From positions 1 to 32,704 of the forward strand of contig JAGAFR010000077.1 in NCBI GenBank assembly GCA_017612555.1: a DNA stretch of 32,704 nt, read 5' to 3'. How positions within the stretch are numbered: the stretch's first letter is position 1; the number at the start of each line of letters is the position of its first letter. Below the pieces are notes generated by a model. The model worked only from the letters and a program-made list of their open reading frames with translations, ran no database searches and had not been told where the DNA came from. The stretch is from Lachnospiraceae bacterium. GTDB taxonomy: Bacteria > Bacillota > Clostridia > Lachnospirales > Lachnospiraceae. The translations under genes and the position numbers were made by a program. This document shows, in pieces, positions 1 to 8,092 of this stretch.

Positions 1-1430
1 GGATCATGACCTCCCTCCATGCCTATCTCCGTTCCGTAGAACATGCACACGCTCCCCGGCATCGTAAAGAGTGCCGCAAGTTCCTGTATAAAGATATCCG
101 GATCCTTTGTTCTCGTCATCAGCCGATCCGTATCATGTGAATCAAGAAGATTGAACAATACATTGTTCGTCTGTTGCTGATACATCGTATAACAGCTGTT
201 CACACGACAGGCGAAGTCATCTTTTGTAAGTGTATCATCCACAAAAAAATCATTGATCCCGCTTGTGAGCGGATAGTTCATAACAGCGTCATATTCATCT
301 CCGTAAAGCCATTGCGAAGCATCATGCCATATCTCACCGAGCAGGTAAAAATCATCCTTCTGCTCTTTGAGCACCCTGCGGAGTCTCTTAAGTAGCCGGT
401 GGCTGACTTCATTTCCAACATCAAAGCGGATACCGTCTATGTCATATCTCCTTATCCACTGTGTGCAAACCTTTTCGATATAATCGATGACTTCGGGATT
501 ATTCGTGTTCAGTTTAGGCATATTTGCAAAGAACGCGAACGAATAATACTGTCCGTCACGTGTGCTCTTTGTCATGTCAACAGGCCATTCATTTACCATG
601 AACCAGTCAAAATAGCGGGATGCCGGACCTTTCTCAACCACATCCGTCCACGGGAGAAAATTCGCCCCGCTGTGATTGAACACTCCGTCCATCATTATCC
701 TTATTCCCCTTGCATGTGCCTCATCTACAAGGTTTTTCATATCCCATTCGTTTCCGAATGACGGATCTATCGTTTCATAATCGGATGTATCATACTTATG
801 ATTAGATTCCGCCATACAGATGGGCGTCAGATATATGCCGTTTATTCCGAGGTCCTTAAGATAATCCAGTCTCTCGATTATACCTTTGAGATTACCGCCG
901 AACCGCTCCTCGTTCCTGACACTGCCTTTGCGCCACGGGATCAGATTCTCATCGCTTCCGCTGCCCTTGCCTCTGCAGAAACGATCGGGAAATATCTGAT
1001 ACCACACCGTTTCGTTTACCCAGTCCGGTGTACGGTTAACATCTGCCGGATTCATCCACGGCACGATAAAATACTGCAGCATCTTCCCGGGTACTTCCAT
1101 CTGCTCTTTCGTAAGGCAACCGTCTTCAAAATAATACAGCGTCTCTTCCCCGGAGCCGAGTTCGAAATAATACTTACATCTCTTGTATTCCGGTCTTATG
1201 GTGGTTGTCCACCATGTATGGTTCTTAAGTTTCTTCTTATAAAATATTTCCTCTCGCGTACCCGACCAGTTCTCTGCTCCTCCTGCGATACCGGCCTGGT
1301 ACGGATCTCCGTATATAAGGTACACATGATCAACATCATGTCCCGTCTTCAGATTTACTACCAGTTCATCTTCTCCAAAAGAGTAGCTCATCTGCTCACT
1401 TGTTCTGTGATAAATCGCGGATCTATCCAT
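1..1430 (-). CDS. GH13 alpha-glucan hydrolase (neopullulanase/cyclomaltodextrinase-like), C-terminus outside window
   Basis: This gene encodes an alpha-amylase-family (GH13) enzyme that hydrolyses alpha-glucosidic bonds in starch or malto-oligosaccharides. It is read from ATG at 1428-1430 and stays open to base 1, giving 476 codons, so the C-terminus is missing. The four GH13 signature regions are visible in order: DGVFNH (region I), GIRFDVGNEV with the nucleophile Asp (II), LLGEIWHDA with the acid/base Glu (III) and FNLLDSHDTDR with the transition-state Asp (IV). About 130 residues precede the barrel and look like the beta-sandwich N domain of the neopullulanase/cyclomaltodextrinase group (GH13_20). 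No signal peptide is seen, so it is probably cytoplasmic. It is divergent from a LacI-type regulator, which fits sugar-controlled expression. The ribosome binding site (AAAGAAAG) is weak. Family is certain; substrate is inferred. Confidence 0.93.
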   Translation of the reverse strand, partial: MDRSAIYHRTSEQMSYSFGEDELVVNLKTGHDVDHVYLIYGDPYQAGIAGGAENWSGTREEIFYKKKLKNHTWWTTTIRPEYKRCKYYFELGSGEETLYYFEDGCLTKEQMEVPGKMLQYFIVPWMNPADVNRTPDWVNETVWYQIFPDRFCRGKGSGSDENLIPWRKGSVRNEERFGGNLKGIIERLDYLKDLGINGIYLTPICMAESNHKYDTSDYETIDPSFGNEWDMKNLVDEAHARGIRIMMDGVFNHSGANFLPWTDVVEKGPASRYFDWFMVNEWPVDMTKSTRDGQYYSFAFFANMPKLNTNNPEVIDYIEKVCTQWIRRYDIDGIRFDVGNEVSHRLLKRLRRVLKEQKDDFYLLGEIWHDASQWLYGDEYDAVMNYPLTSGINDFFVDDTLTKDDFACRVNSCYTMYQQQTNNVLFNLLDSHDTDRLMTRTKDPDIFIQELAALFTMPGSVCMFYGTEIGMEGGHD

Positions 1431-1469
1431 CTTTCTTTACCGTGTACATGCTTGCGTTAATATTTCGTA

Positions 1470-1545
1470 TTGTTTCGTAACAACTGTATGATATTCCCAT
1501 TTCCTTGCTTTGTCAATATAATTTGTTTTAATTATTTTACGAAAC
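1470..1545. promoter_or_regulatory. Pair of inverted TTACGAAAC operator-like elements
   Basis: The 9-mer TTACGAAAC occurs on the plus strand at 1537-1545 and, exactly inverted, at 1472-1480. The second copy lies in a longer imperfect palindrome, TTGTTTCGTAACAA (1470-1483), with arms TTGTT/AACAA. It covers the predicted start point of the GH13 promoter. The other copy sits upstream of the GH13 -35 and just before the lacI -35. Centre-to-centre distance is about 65 bp, near six helical turns. LacI-family repressors bind such palindromes and can loop DNA, so the adjacent regulator is the obvious candidate. Binding itself is inferred. Confidence 0.5.
1488..1516 (-). promoter_or_regulatory. Promoter of the GH13 gene
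   Basis: On the minus strand TTGACA (1511-1516) is followed after exactly 17 bp by TATCAT (1488-1493), a near-consensus sigma-A promoter. The transcription start would fall near 1481, inside the operator-like inverted repeat at 1470-1483, about 50 bases upstream of the GH13 start codon. Confidence 0.7.
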
Positions 1546-1552
1546 TTTTTGG

Positions 1553-1581
1553 TTGATTATTTTCGTTTTTTGTTCTATACT
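1553..1581 (+). promoter_or_regulatory. Promoter of the lacI-family gene
   Basis: TTGATT (1553-1558) and TATACT (1576-1581) are separated by 17 bp. This would start transcription near 1588 and give a leader of about 157 nt before the regulator, much longer than usual for a LacI-family gene. Confidence 0.6.
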
Positions 1582-1606
1582 GTTATCTGAGATTGTTCCG
1601 ATGAAG

Positions 1607-1720
1607 GTACTGTAAAGTTTTCTATGAAAACTTTCAGTACGCAGGCCACGCTATATCACGTACGGAGTGCGTGATGCCGCCCGGCGAGGGACCGCGAAGC
1701 GGACTATAAATGGCGTGGCT
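1607..1720 (+). other. Structured 5' leader of the lacI-family gene (possible cis-regulatory RNA)
   Basis: Two strong RNA folds can be drawn by eye. The first is a hairpin at 1607-1640: GTACTG pairs with CAGTAC, then after one bulged T AAAGTTTTC pairs with GAAAACTTT, with a TAT loop (15 bp). The second is a multibranch element at 1644-1720, closed by GGCCACGC (1644-1651) pairing with GCGTGGCT (1713-1720, one G-U) and extended by TATA/TATA. It encloses a CACG/CGTG hairpin (1657-1673) and a CCGC-GAA-GCGG hairpin (1692-1702). It does not match any riboswitch class I recognise. No terminator T-tract follows, so if it is regulatory, translational control or transcript stability is more likely than attenuation. 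Confidence 0.4.
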
Positions 1721-1744
1721 CTCAATTAACGGCAGGGAATCGAT

Positions 1745-2740
1745 ATGGCAACGATAAAAGATATAGCAAATAAACTGAACATTTCGACGGGTACGGTCTC
1801 CAAGGGATTGAACGGCGCGAACGATATAAGCGAAGCGCTCCGTCATCAGATACTCGACACCGCGGCAGAACTCGGCTATACAAAGCGCGGGGCCGCCAGA
1901 CCCGAAAACAGAAAACTGTGTATTTTCGTCGAAAACATGGATTACTATCTTGAGGATGATTTCGGATATGATATCATACTTGGATTCAAACAGGCCGCAT
2001 TTAGCGAAAGCTGGGCTGTAGAAGTGATCCCGATAAGCCATCTTGTCCAGGAAAGACACACCTATGACCGTTTTATGATCAGCCAGGGGTTTTCGGGTGC
2101 TTTTATTCTTGGTTTTGCATACGATGATCCATGGATGTCATTCTTCGGGAACACGCATATCCCTACGGTGATCTTTGATCACTATCTCACAGGCAACCCC
2201 ATGGTCGGTTTCGTGGGAAGCGACAGCGAAGAAGGTATCGGACTTGCCGTATCGCATCTGACCTCATTGGGACACAGTAAGATCGCATTCCTGAGCGGTG
2301 AAGAGACTTCAATGATCTCGGAATTTCGTCTGAATGCTTTTCACGGAAGCATGAAAGCACATGGGCTCCCCCTTATGCCCGGACTATATGCCGCCGGCAG
2401 TTACAGCACGGGGGCTGATGACGACACAGTGATGTCGCTGATAAGCGCCGGAGCCACTGCGATCATTTGCGGAAGTGACATCATAGCATACAGTGTCATC
2501 CGTATCTGTAAAGAACATGGTATAAGCATACCCGATTCCGTCAGCGTTGTCGGATATGATGATCTTCCCGCATCAGCATCCACGATCCCCGCGCTGACCA
2601 CGGTCAGACAGGACAGACTTATGATCGGAAAATCAGGATATTATTCTCTCTACGCGATCATACAGGGCGTTACGCTCAGCAGGAATCTCATTCGTCCGAC
2701 ACTGGTAGTAAGAAATTCCACATCCCCGGTCACTCCTTAG
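1745..2740 (+). CDS. LacI-family transcriptional regulator
   Basis: This is a sugar-responsive DNA-binding repressor of normal family length (331 aa). The N-terminus (about residues 3-22, IKDIANKLNISTGTVSKGLN) is the LacI helix-turn-helix, followed by a hinge helix near residues 45-55. The rest is a periplasmic-binding-protein-like effector domain; its C-terminal part contains VVGYDDLP and a TTVRQD segment typical of the family. The gene is divergent from the GH13 glucan hydrolase, and operator-like inverted repeats lie between them. It therefore probably represses that gene, and perhaps itself, with a malto-oligosaccharide or related sugar as effector. The effector is inferred. The start has weak Shine-Dalgarno spacing (GGCAGGG about 8 nt upstream). 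The leader is unusually structured. Confidence 0.93.
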   Translation: MATIKDIANKLNISTGTVSKGLNGANDISEALRHQILDTAAELGYTKRGAARPENRKLCIFVENMDYYLEDDFGYDIILGFKQAAFSESWAVEVIPISHLVQERHTYDRFMISQGFSGAFILGFAYDDPWMSFFGNTHIPTVIFDHYLTGNPMVGFVGSDSEEGIGLAVSHLTSLGHSKIAFLSGEETSMISEFRLNAFHGSMKAHGLPLMPGLYAAGSYSTGADDDTVMSLISAGATAIICGSDIIAYSVIRICKEHGISIPDSVSVVGYDDLPASASTIPALTTVRQDRLMIGKSGYYSLYAIIQGVTLSRNLIRPTLVVRNSTSPVTP

Positions 2741-2840
2741 TGCAAATCCCTGCATATTCGTAACCGGCTCCCTCTATGGCAGCTTTGATCGCCGCCTCAT
2801 CAACTTCACCCGATACGTTGATCGTAACAAGATTTGGTTT
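2730..2840 (-). pseudogene. Remnant of a heavy-metal-associated (HMA, CopZ-like) domain
   Basis: Between lacI and the TIR gene the minus strand encodes 36 codons reading KPNLVTINVSGEVDEAAIKA and continuing through IEGAGYEYAGICTKE to a TGA at 2730-2732. This resembles the C-terminal half of an HMA copper-chaperone fold (beta strand, DEAAIKAAIE helix, AGYE). An in-frame TAA at 2841-2843 cuts it off, and the N-terminal half with the CxxC metal site is absent. It overlaps the last 11 bases of lacI. No start codon or ribosome binding site is visible, so it is most likely a decayed gene fragment. Call is by eye. Confidence 0.45.
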
Positions 2841-2902
2841 TTATTGCAGTCTGTCCCAAGTGCCCGGCTACCAGATCCGACCGTGACGCTTCGATAAACA
2901 CA

Positions 2903-4849
2903 TCAGGGCATATAATTTATATAATCGATCAGGGCAGAAACTTCCTGCGTGTATGGATGCTGCGCTCCAAGCATGCTCATTTGCGCCTCATAAGCCTTTG
3001 ATGACAGATCAAGCGCCTTTTCATATTCGCCCTTTTCGGTGTAAGCCTGCGCAAGATAATAGAGTATCCGCATCGTTTCGGGATGCTCAGGTCCCATGAC
3101 TTCCTTGTATTTTTCATGTACAAGCTGCAGCATCTCCAGAGCTATGTCATAGTTTCCGGTGTTCATGATATATACGGCAAGATTCTTAAATGAAGTTATC
3201 GTTTCGATGTTGTTTTCACCGAGAGTCTTTTGCCTTGCTTCATACACTTCCACGTATATCTTGGCTGCCTTTTTCTTCTTTCCCATACAGTCGAGTATGA
3301 GGGCCATTGCCTCGAGGGTGCAGAGCGAATCCCTGTCGTAAGGACCGAATACTTTTCTCTGGCGTTTATAGAGCTTTTGGGCCATCTTCAGCATCTTCTG
3401 TGATCCCTGGCCGGTGGAGATAAGGTCGAGGACCATGTTATACATGCTCGTCAATGTATCTCTGCTGTTGTATCCGCTGATACGTCCGCGGATCTTGAAT
3501 GCGCGTTTATGAAGTTCAAATGCTTTTTCCTGATCACCCGTCTGATCGTATTCAAGGGCAAGATTGTCCATGACCTCCAGCGTATCGGGGTTTTCGTCCC
3601 CGTACAGCGACCTGTATGCCTTATATACAGCCTCGTGCATCTGTATGGCCTTATCCCATTCTCTCTCATCGGCATAGCGAAATCCCAGCTCGTTCTGCAC
3701 CGATATGAGCTTCGGATCGTCATCATACAGCGTGGATCTGAGTATCTGTGCAAGCTCCTCCTCCCGGGAGGTTGCAAGAGGAAGATTCCTCTCTACGCCG
3801 ATACCTTCGTAGTACATATCCGACAGTTTCTCTACCGCCTCGGGAAGCCCTGCATCTGCCGCCTTTGTGATCAGCTTTACGGCGCGGACCCTGTCGGTTT
3901 CAACGTCTATACCGTCAAGATACGCCAGTCCGATCAGAAAATCATGCTCGGGAGTGTCATTACCGCTCCGGGCAGCTTTACCTACCGCTTTCTTAAAAAG
4001 CTGCCGAAACAGCTTCTCATCATCCGGGTTTACGCAGCCGGGAACTCCCGGAAACCTTTGCTCCAGGCGGTCATGATCGGTCTCTTCCATTTCCACCGGA
4101 AAGATCCCTATACCGGATTTTCTGGCACGGGGGTACTCTTCCGTCTGTACATAGTTTTTTTCGTTTACGAGATTGGGGGTAACGAGCAGAGTGAACAACC
4201 TGCTCTTTTTCATGGCCTTGACTATGGCTTCATCGAATTTTTCGCCCGGAACAAGGTACTCATCGTACCATATGGCTATATCCCGACAGACAGGATCCTT
4301 ATGGATCAGCCTCATAAGCTCATTTGCGTATGCCCTGTCCTTCTTGCGGTAACTGAGGAATACATATGCATCAAATGCTTTTCTGACACGCGCTGCAAGC
4401 TCGTCACCTACGAGCACGGCATCAAGATAATCCTTCAGCTTCTTCCTGTAATCAACGGCCGTCCTGTCCTTGCCGGTCATGTCAAGATACTGGATTGTGC
4501 CGAATTTATCATCCCTTTTATACAGGTAATCAAGTCCCGGCTCTATCATTATCGGAAGGACCGGGATGTGTTCCTTAAGTGACAGCGGAAGGACATGATC
4601 CATCGCAAATGAATGTTCCATCAGCAGATCAAAACTAACCGGGATAACAAACAGATTCATCCCGATCAGATCATGTACCAGCTGCTCGTGATCCTCCCTG
4701 TCCGCAAGTGAATAGACCGCGACATCATGTGAGCTGAATATATCGTTACAGATAACATCATAGCTTCTGTCATGATCCGCAGGGAAACAAGCAAAAAATA
4801 TTCTGGGTTTCCCCTTGGGATTTTCATCACCTTTGGTTCTGACGATCAT
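2903..4849 (-). CDS. TIR-domain protein with Sel1 and TPR repeats
   Basis: This 648-aa protein has a canonical TIR domain at about residues 158-255 (DAYVFLSYRKKDRAYA, WYDEYLVPGEKF, then SRLFTLLVTPNLVNEKNYV followed by QTEEYPRA). E237/E238 lies where TIR NADases carry the catalytic Glu. Residues about 15-105 (RIFFACFPADHDRSYDVICN; VIPVSFDLL) look like a second, degenerate TIR fold. Residues about 307-357 form Sel1-type repeats, and about 385-640 are kinesin-light-chain-like TPRs with repeated HE/HK..YK..YG..NPDTL patterns. Bacterial TIR-repeat proteins are often NAD-consuming effectors in anti-phage immunity or protein scaffolds; which applies here is unknown. There is no signal peptide or membrane segment. 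Its ATG overlaps the stop of the upstream zinc-ribbon membrane protein (ATGA), so the two are translationally coupled and probably work together. Confidence 0.88.
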   Translation of the reverse strand: MIVRTKGDENPKGKPRIFFACFPADHDRSYDVICNDIFSSHDVAVYSLADREDHEQLVHDLIGMNLFVIPVSFDLLMEHSFAMDHVLPLSLKEHIPVLPIMIEPGLDYLYKRDDKFGTIQYLDMTGKDRTAVDYRKKLKDYLDAVLVGDELAARVRKAFDAYVFLSYRKKDRAYANELMRLIHKDPVCRDIAIWYDEYLVPGEKFDEAIVKAMKKSRLFTLLVTPNLVNEKNYVQTEEYPRARKSGIGIFPVEMEETDHDRLEQRFPGVPGCVNPDDEKLFRQLFKKAVGKAARSGNDTPEHDFLIGLAYLDGIDVETDRVRAVKLITKAADAGLPEAVEKLSDMYYEGIGVERNLPLATSREEELAQILRSTLYDDDPKLISVQNELGFRYADEREWDKAIQMHEAVYKAYRSLYGDENPDTLEVMDNLALEYDQTGDQEKAFELHKRAFKIRGRISGYNSRDTLTSMYNMVLDLISTGQGSQKMLKMAQKLYKRQRKVFGPYDRDSLCTLEAMALILDCMGKKKKAAKIYVEVYEARQKTLGENNIETITSFKNLAVYIMNTGNYDIALEMLQLVHEKYKEVMGPEHPETMRILYYLAQAYTEKGEYEKALDLSSKAYEAQMSMLGAQHPYTQEVSALIDYINYMP

Positions 4850-5856
4850 TTCTTAATAAAGTTCGGCGCCATGATCAACGCCAAAAGACCGAGATAGAAT
4901 ACACCGCATACTGCCACTGCGATCTTCAGTCTCTTGTTCATTTTTCTGACTTTACTTCCTGCTTCATCCGCTCTCATCCCGGCAAGCGCACAGATGTCAT
5001 CAAAGCGTTCTTTTTCTTCTTTGTATGCTGAATAAACCGGGATGACCGGAAACATTATGAGCAGTATGACCGCCATAAAAAATGTAAAGATCATAACAGG
5101 TATACCGTAGATCGTAAATACCAGAAGACCGTTAAGAGTTATTATCTTCCCGGCCACCTTAAGCACTCTGCCTATCCCGGCAAAATAGAATATGGAGGCA
5201 AGCCATGCCACTCCGGCAGGGATCAGGATTATGATATCCACAGGATCCTGCAAGGCTCTGGGAAGTATCAGGTTCATAAGTGCGGCTATTGCAAAGAATA
5301 CTCCGGGCGACATCGCAACAGCCACCCCGAGAGTTTTCTTGTTAAGATTCTGATATGCTGCATCTATTTCAGTCGAATCCTCCTCATCAACGGAACCGAC
5401 TACATCCTCTATCTTTGTATCTTTTATCTTTTTGATCAGGTTACCCGCTGATTGGGTGAACATCTGAGCACTGACGCCCTCTGTGATCCTCTTTGTATTG
5501 ACCCTCTTGGCGGATCCTGCGGGCTTCTTTACAGCCTTCGGTCTGATCTCTTCTGATTCTTCGACTTCCCCGGTCTCTTCGACCTCATCGTCTTCTTCGA
5601 TCTCCTCTGTTTCTTCGTCTTCCTCGACCTCTTCGACCTCTTCGTCTTCTGCGATCTCTTCGGCATCTTCTTCGACTGTTTCGGTCAATCCTGTCTTTTC
5701 ATTTATGAGCTTTTCTACCTGATCACTGTCAAGATCATTGTATTCAAGTGTGGAAAGTCCCAGCGATACATATCCGGTTCCGCATCTTCTGCAGTCGCCT
5801 CCCTGTTCATCCAGAACATCCGTATATTTACACTTCGGGCATACATATACCAACAT
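4846..5856 (-). CDS. Zinc-ribbon membrane protein with acidic linker
   Basis: The 336-aa product begins with a zinc ribbon (C6, C9, C22, C25; CPKC and CRRC pairs). A strikingly acidic, Glu/Asp/Val-repetitive stretch (about residues 60-105) follows, then a basic Pro/Lys segment and about four hydrophobic helices: about 175-198, 205-228, a long one at 240-280, and a C-terminal one at about 310-332. It is therefore a membrane protein with its N-terminal ribbon probably in the cytoplasm. I do not recognise a characterised family. The strong GGAGG site about 10 nt upstream supports the start. It is the first gene of a unit with the TIR-repeat protein, which overlaps its stop, so it may anchor or sense for the TIR protein; that role is inferred only. 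Confidence 0.75.
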   Translation of the reverse strand: MLVYVCPKCKYTDVLDEQGGDCRRCGTGYVSLGLSTLEYNDLDSDQVEKLINEKTGLTETVEEDAEEIAEDEEVEEVEEDEETEEIEEDDEVEETGEVEESEEIRPKAVKKPAGSAKRVNTKRITEGVSAQMFTQSAGNLIKKIKDTKIEDVVGSVDEEDSTEIDAAYQNLNKKTLGVAVAMSPGVFFAIAALMNLILPRALQDPVDIIILIPAGVAWLASIFYFAGIGRVLKVAGKIITLNGLLVFTIYGIPVMIFTFFMAVILLIMFPVIPVYSAYKEEKERFDDICALAGMRADEAGSKVRKMNKRLKIAVAVCGVFYLGLLALIMAPNFIKK

Positions 5857-5893
5857 GCTACCTGCTCCTCCAAAACGGTTATTTGATCATTTG

Positions 5894-5902
5894 ATTATAC
5901 CA
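5894..5902 (-). promoter_or_regulatory. Extended -10 promoter of the zinc-ribbon/TIR unit
   Basis: TGGTATAAT on the minus strand is a perfect extended -10 located in the 48-bp gap after the upstream hybrid kinase gene. No good -35 is present at 17 bp. It suggests that the zinc-ribbon and TIR genes have their own promoter rather than depending only on readthrough from the kinase operon. Confidence 0.5.
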
Positions 5903-5904
5903 TA

Positions 5905-8076
5905 TCACTGTTTCAAACGGTTACATACATCCCGATAGGCTTCCATGAACGGCTTACTGTCGGAGTCAATAAAGTCCGTGTCAAGATTCGCGGCTGCGTT
6001 TTCGTGTTTTTTTGCCCGCTCACTGAGCTCCATATAACCGATGGATGCCATCAGTCCTTTGATCGAATGTGCAACGATCCCGTATCCTTCCCAATCTTTA
6101 TTATCGATACATTTCTGCATCTGTAGGGTCTTTTCTTCACACTCTGCGGCTATGACCGAGACGGTCTCCTTAAGGAGTTCTTCGTATCCTCCCGCAAATG
6201 CGAGTGCTGCTTCGTAGTCAAGACCTTCTATCGATTCAAGCTTACCTCGAAGATCCGAAGGGCTCTTCCCGGTTACAGGCGCGGGATCGGCCTTAAAGAC
6301 CACCATATCCTCCCCATCATCCACAGGCAGGATCTTATCTTCCGGAAGATACTTCTTGACGGTCTTCTCGAGAAGAAGGGCATCGAGGGGTTTGGTCAGG
6401 TAATCGGCAAACCCGGCATCTGCATATATCTTATCGCTTCCGGTAAGAGCATTCGCGGTCAGTACGACAGCCGGCGTTTCCCTGTTAAGGCCCGCCTCGT
6501 CATTTCGTATCAGTTCAAGAGTCCTGATACCGTCGGGGTCGGGCATCCTGTGGTCAAGGAGCAGCAGATCATACTGTTTTTCCTTACACATTTCTATCGC
6601 TTTCGTTCCGCTCTTGCACAGCTCCGGAACAATGTTCACGCGCTTAAGGAACAGACTGACTATCCTGAGGTTTGCCGCATTATCATCAACCGCGAGCACG
6701 CGGGCATCGGGTGCGATAAAATCGTTTTCCTCGCCTTCGGATCCCACGCTTCCCACCTGCTTCTCATAGTCCTCTTCAAGCGCCGTCCTGTCATATACCC
6801 TGACCGGGAGCTGCACGATGAATTCGGACCCTTCATGGAGCTTACTGTCCACCGCGATCTTACCGCCCATGGAATCGAGTATGCTCTTTACGATCGCAAG
6901 ACCCAGGCCGGTTCCCTCAATGCTGCGATTTTCTTTCAGATCCGCACGTGTAAATGCTTCAAACAGATGATTCTGGGCTTCTTCGCTTATGCCGCGTCCG
7001 CTGTCCTTAACACTCATCGTAAGAAGATATTCATCATCCTGCGTGTATTCTCCTCCGAGAACCAGCTTTACATATCCCTCGTCGGTATATTTGATCGCAT
7101 TGTTCAAAAGATTGATCAGCACCTGTCTGATACGGAATTCATCGGAAATAAGGCCGTTGGGAACCTCGTTTTCGATTCTGACGCTTAGCATCAGGCTTTT
7201 TTCCCCGGCCCTCTCCTGCAGCATCGGCATGATATTGTATAGAAGCGCAGCCATGTTAAACTCCGCTTCTCTTATCTCCATCTTTCCTGCTTCTATCTTG
7301 GAAAAATCAAGTACGTCGTTTACGAGCATCAGAAGCATCTGACCGGAATTCTTCACGCTTTCCGCGTACTCATCTATCACCGGATCCCTGTTCTCACGAA
7401 GGATCATCTCATTCATTCCGAGTATCGCATTGATAGGTGTACGTATCTCATGCGACATACTTGCAAGGAATTCCGTCTTGGCATCCGACAGCTCCTTGGC
7501 CTCCTCCGCATGCTTGATCTCGAACAGGACACTCTTATGATAACTGTACATGCTGATCACAACGATCGTCCCGTTGAACAGGAACAATAAAGGATAGCGG
7601 CTCATTGCTATCTCCGAATAGTGCGACTCCACAAGCTTTCTTGCGGGCGTGTAAAACAGAACGAAAAGAAAGATCTGAAAATATGCGGTGACTATGAACC
7701 CCACCTTTACCGAAAACAGGTAACAGTAAGTGATAGGGATCAGCATTGTCCACAGGTAGGCAAATCCGTTATCCGAAAAGATCATCATTGCCGACAGTGA
7801 AACAGTCGCAAGAGGAATTATGAATGCCCTGATCGCAAGACGGCTTTTGAATTTGATCGCAAGGATAAGATCAAGGATACCTCCCACAACAAAGATCAAT
7901 GGGTAAACCGCAATATGATACGCACCGTTTATGATATTTATAGATGAAATGACAGCTCCCAGCACTATAAGGAATACGCCGGTTATTACAGTGTTTCGAA
8001 GGTCGTTGTCCGCACGTTCTCCCACACTGATGCTCATATCAAGGGTACGTTTTATCTCACGTATCTTTTCGATCAT
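5905..8076 (-). CDS. Membrane hybrid histidine kinase (HisKA-HATPase-REC-Hpt)
   Basis: This 723-aa sensor kinase has about six membrane helices (residues about 28-180) and a HisKA box with the phospho-accepting H209 (SMSHEIRTPINAILG). The ATPase domain has an N box (LINLLNNAIKYTDEG), G1 (DSGRGIS) and G2 (GTGLGLAI). A receiver follows (AVDDNAANL; Asp in LLLLDHRMPDPDG; Lys in LTKPL), and the C-terminal Hpt domain contains AHSIKGLMASIG. It therefore carries a full internal His-Asp-His relay. An ORF extends 35 codons upstream, but I chose ATG at 8076: it has GGAAG 8 nt before it and does not overlap the previous gene, which ends at 8093. It is the last gene of the sensory operon. No separate ligand domain is seen, so the signal is probably sensed within the membrane. 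Confidence 0.9.
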   Translation of the reverse strand: MIEKIREIKRTLDMSISVGERADNDLRNTVITGVFLIVLGAVISSINIINGAYHIAVYPLIFVVGGILDLILAIKFKSRLAIRAFIIPLATVSLSAMMIFSDNGFAYLWTMLIPITYCYLFSVKVGFIVTAYFQIFLFVLFYTPARKLVESHYSEIAMSRYPLLFLFNGTIVVISMYSYHKSVLFEIKHAEEAKELSDAKTEFLASMSHEIRTPINAILGMNEMILRENRDPVIDEYAESVKNSGQMLLMLVNDVLDFSKIEAGKMEIREAEFNMAALLYNIMPMLQERAGEKSLMLSVRIENEVPNGLISDEFRIRQVLINLLNNAIKYTDEGYVKLVLGGEYTQDDEYLLTMSVKDSGRGISEEAQNHLFEAFTRADLKENRSIEGTGLGLAIVKSILDSMGGKIAVDSKLHEGSEFIVQLPVRVYDRTALEEDYEKQVGSVGSEGEENDFIAPDARVLAVDDNAANLRIVSLFLKRVNIVPELCKSGTKAIEMCKEKQYDLLLLDHRMPDPDGIRTLELIRNDEAGLNRETPAVVLTANALTGSDKIYADAGFADYLTKPLDALLLEKTVKKYLPEDKILPVDDGEDMVVFKADPAPVTGKSPSDLRGKLESIEGLDYEAALAFAGGYEELLKETVSVIAAECEEKTLQMQKCIDNKDWEGYGIVAHSIKGLMASIGYMELSERAKKHENAAANLDTDFIDSDSKPFMEAYRDVCNRLKQ

Positions 8077-8092
8077 CTGACAAGCTTCCTTT

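Noticed and set aside
3509-4582. 357-codon open frame on the plus strand
   Set aside because: It mirrors the TIR/TPR gene, whose motifs are convincing; no independent support.
5483-5722. Ser/Thr-rich open frame
   Set aside because: It is the complement of the acidic Glu-rich linker of the zinc-ribbon protein.
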